This document shows positions 63,516 to 64,000 of a stretch of DNA of 64,000 bases, piece after piece (the stretch's first letter is position 1; each line of letters begins with the position of its first letter). Location: the NCBI GenBank assembly GCA_034008185.1, contig CM067081.1, positions 184,409,510-184,473,509 of the forward strand, written 5' to 3'. The notes under the pieces were generated by a model, which saw only the letters and a program-made list of their open reading frames with translations, had not been told where the DNA came from and made no database searches. Both the position numbers and the translations under genes were made by a program. The DNA comes from Gorsachius magnificus (lineage: Eukaryota > Chordata > Aves > Pelecaniformes > Ardeidae).

Positions 63516-64000
63516 TAGAAGGCTCAGTACTGCTCAGGCTTGTTCACTTGGAAAAATACTATAAATACTGTAAAAACAGATATCCCATAACCATTTACTA
63601 AAGCAGTTTTAAGTAATCTTTTAGGAACTCTCTTAACATTATTCTCTTCCACTTGTGGTTCATTTTAATGTATTTCTTTGTCTTTCTTCTGTCTAACAAG
63701 TGGTTTCTTTATAAAAAGAGACCATTAGCATAAGTTAGGCTTATTCATTGTTCTGGGGGAATAAAAAATGATTTGCAAAATAACCAGTCTCCTCACACTG
63801 TACTTCTCTCTCTGCTTCCTCTAATATCCAACATTAAAAATAACTACTTTTCTGTACTGTCCTATTTATTTAACTTATCACTATATACTGCTATTGGCAT
63901 GTCATCAGTCTTGTCCAAGATCTTTATTTGGCTTAATTTAACAACCTTTTTTTTCTCGTTGCTTCTTCCAAATGCCAATCCTCTCATGTCATATATAATC

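Larger units (their letters stand above)
63023..64000. other. Sequence right of the LTR, with a CpG-rich patch
   Basis: The left-most bases are the CAGTA duplication. A CpG-rich patch with a hairpin lies at about 63190-63515, followed by AT-rich DNA to the end. No exon was recognised. Confidence 0.6.

Noticed and set aside
33101..64000. Upstream TMEM117 exons
   Set aside because: I looked for the segment that should precede the 32917-33076 exon and recognised none; a very divergent or tiny exon could be missed.
1..64000. tRNA, rRNA, CRISPR arrays, operons or bacterial-type systems
   Set aside because: Nothing with the required structure is visible, and the content is that of a vertebrate intron.

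Overview
The window looks like ordinary intronic DNA from a bird. The evidence is several copies of avian CR1 LINEs, each ending in the typical ATTCTATG-type 3' repeat, two solo LTRs of avian endogenous-retrovirus type, no mammalian-style Alu or L1 elements, and two coding exons of the conserved vertebrate gene TMEM117 on the minus strand. I cannot name the species. The LTR types are ones I associate with many birds outside the galliforms, but that is an inference.

Gene content: only one host gene can be supported. TMEM117 runs right to left. One 160-bp exon lies at 32917-33076 and the next 130-bp exon at 1458-1587, joined across a 31.3-kb intron. Both have AG acceptors and GT donors, and their reading phases match at the shared junction. 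I recognise no upstream exon between 33077 and 64000 and no downstream exon between 1 and 1457, so the whole window lies inside a very large gene. Almost every other open reading frame is a chance frame.

Mobile elements, left to right: a complete solo LTR with an exact 5-bp target duplication (6948-7501); a 767-bp 5'-truncated CR1 carrying the end of its ORF2 (11521-12287), followed by a shorter CR1 tail (12368-12423); a CR1 tail at 30668-30776; an older CR1 split by a younger CR1 tail (45990-46480, with the insertion at 46163-46230); and a second solo LTR with an exact 5-bp target duplication (62152-63022). All well-supported CR1 copies lie on the plus strand, antisense to TMEM117. Faint remnants of older amniote-wide repeats are visible near 16.3, 21.0, 25.2 and 51.2 kb.

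The most interesting item is a heavily decayed Ty3/Gypsy-type pol relic on the plus strand at about 48.69-49.56 kb, possibly from 48.46 kb. Short peptide blocks in shifting frames appear in the order expected for the reverse transcriptase leader, fingers, palm and start of RNase H. Such elements are rare in bird genomes and the relic is clearly old.

Smaller structures include a five-tract G-quadruplex candidate in the sense strand of the intron (37547-37577), a 53-bp tandem duplication (43514-43619), a 9-bp minisatellite (60865-60909), and a CpG-rich patch with a perfect 10-bp hairpin beside the right-hand LTR (63190-63515). I found no tRNA, rRNA, CRISPR or previously undescribed multi-gene system.
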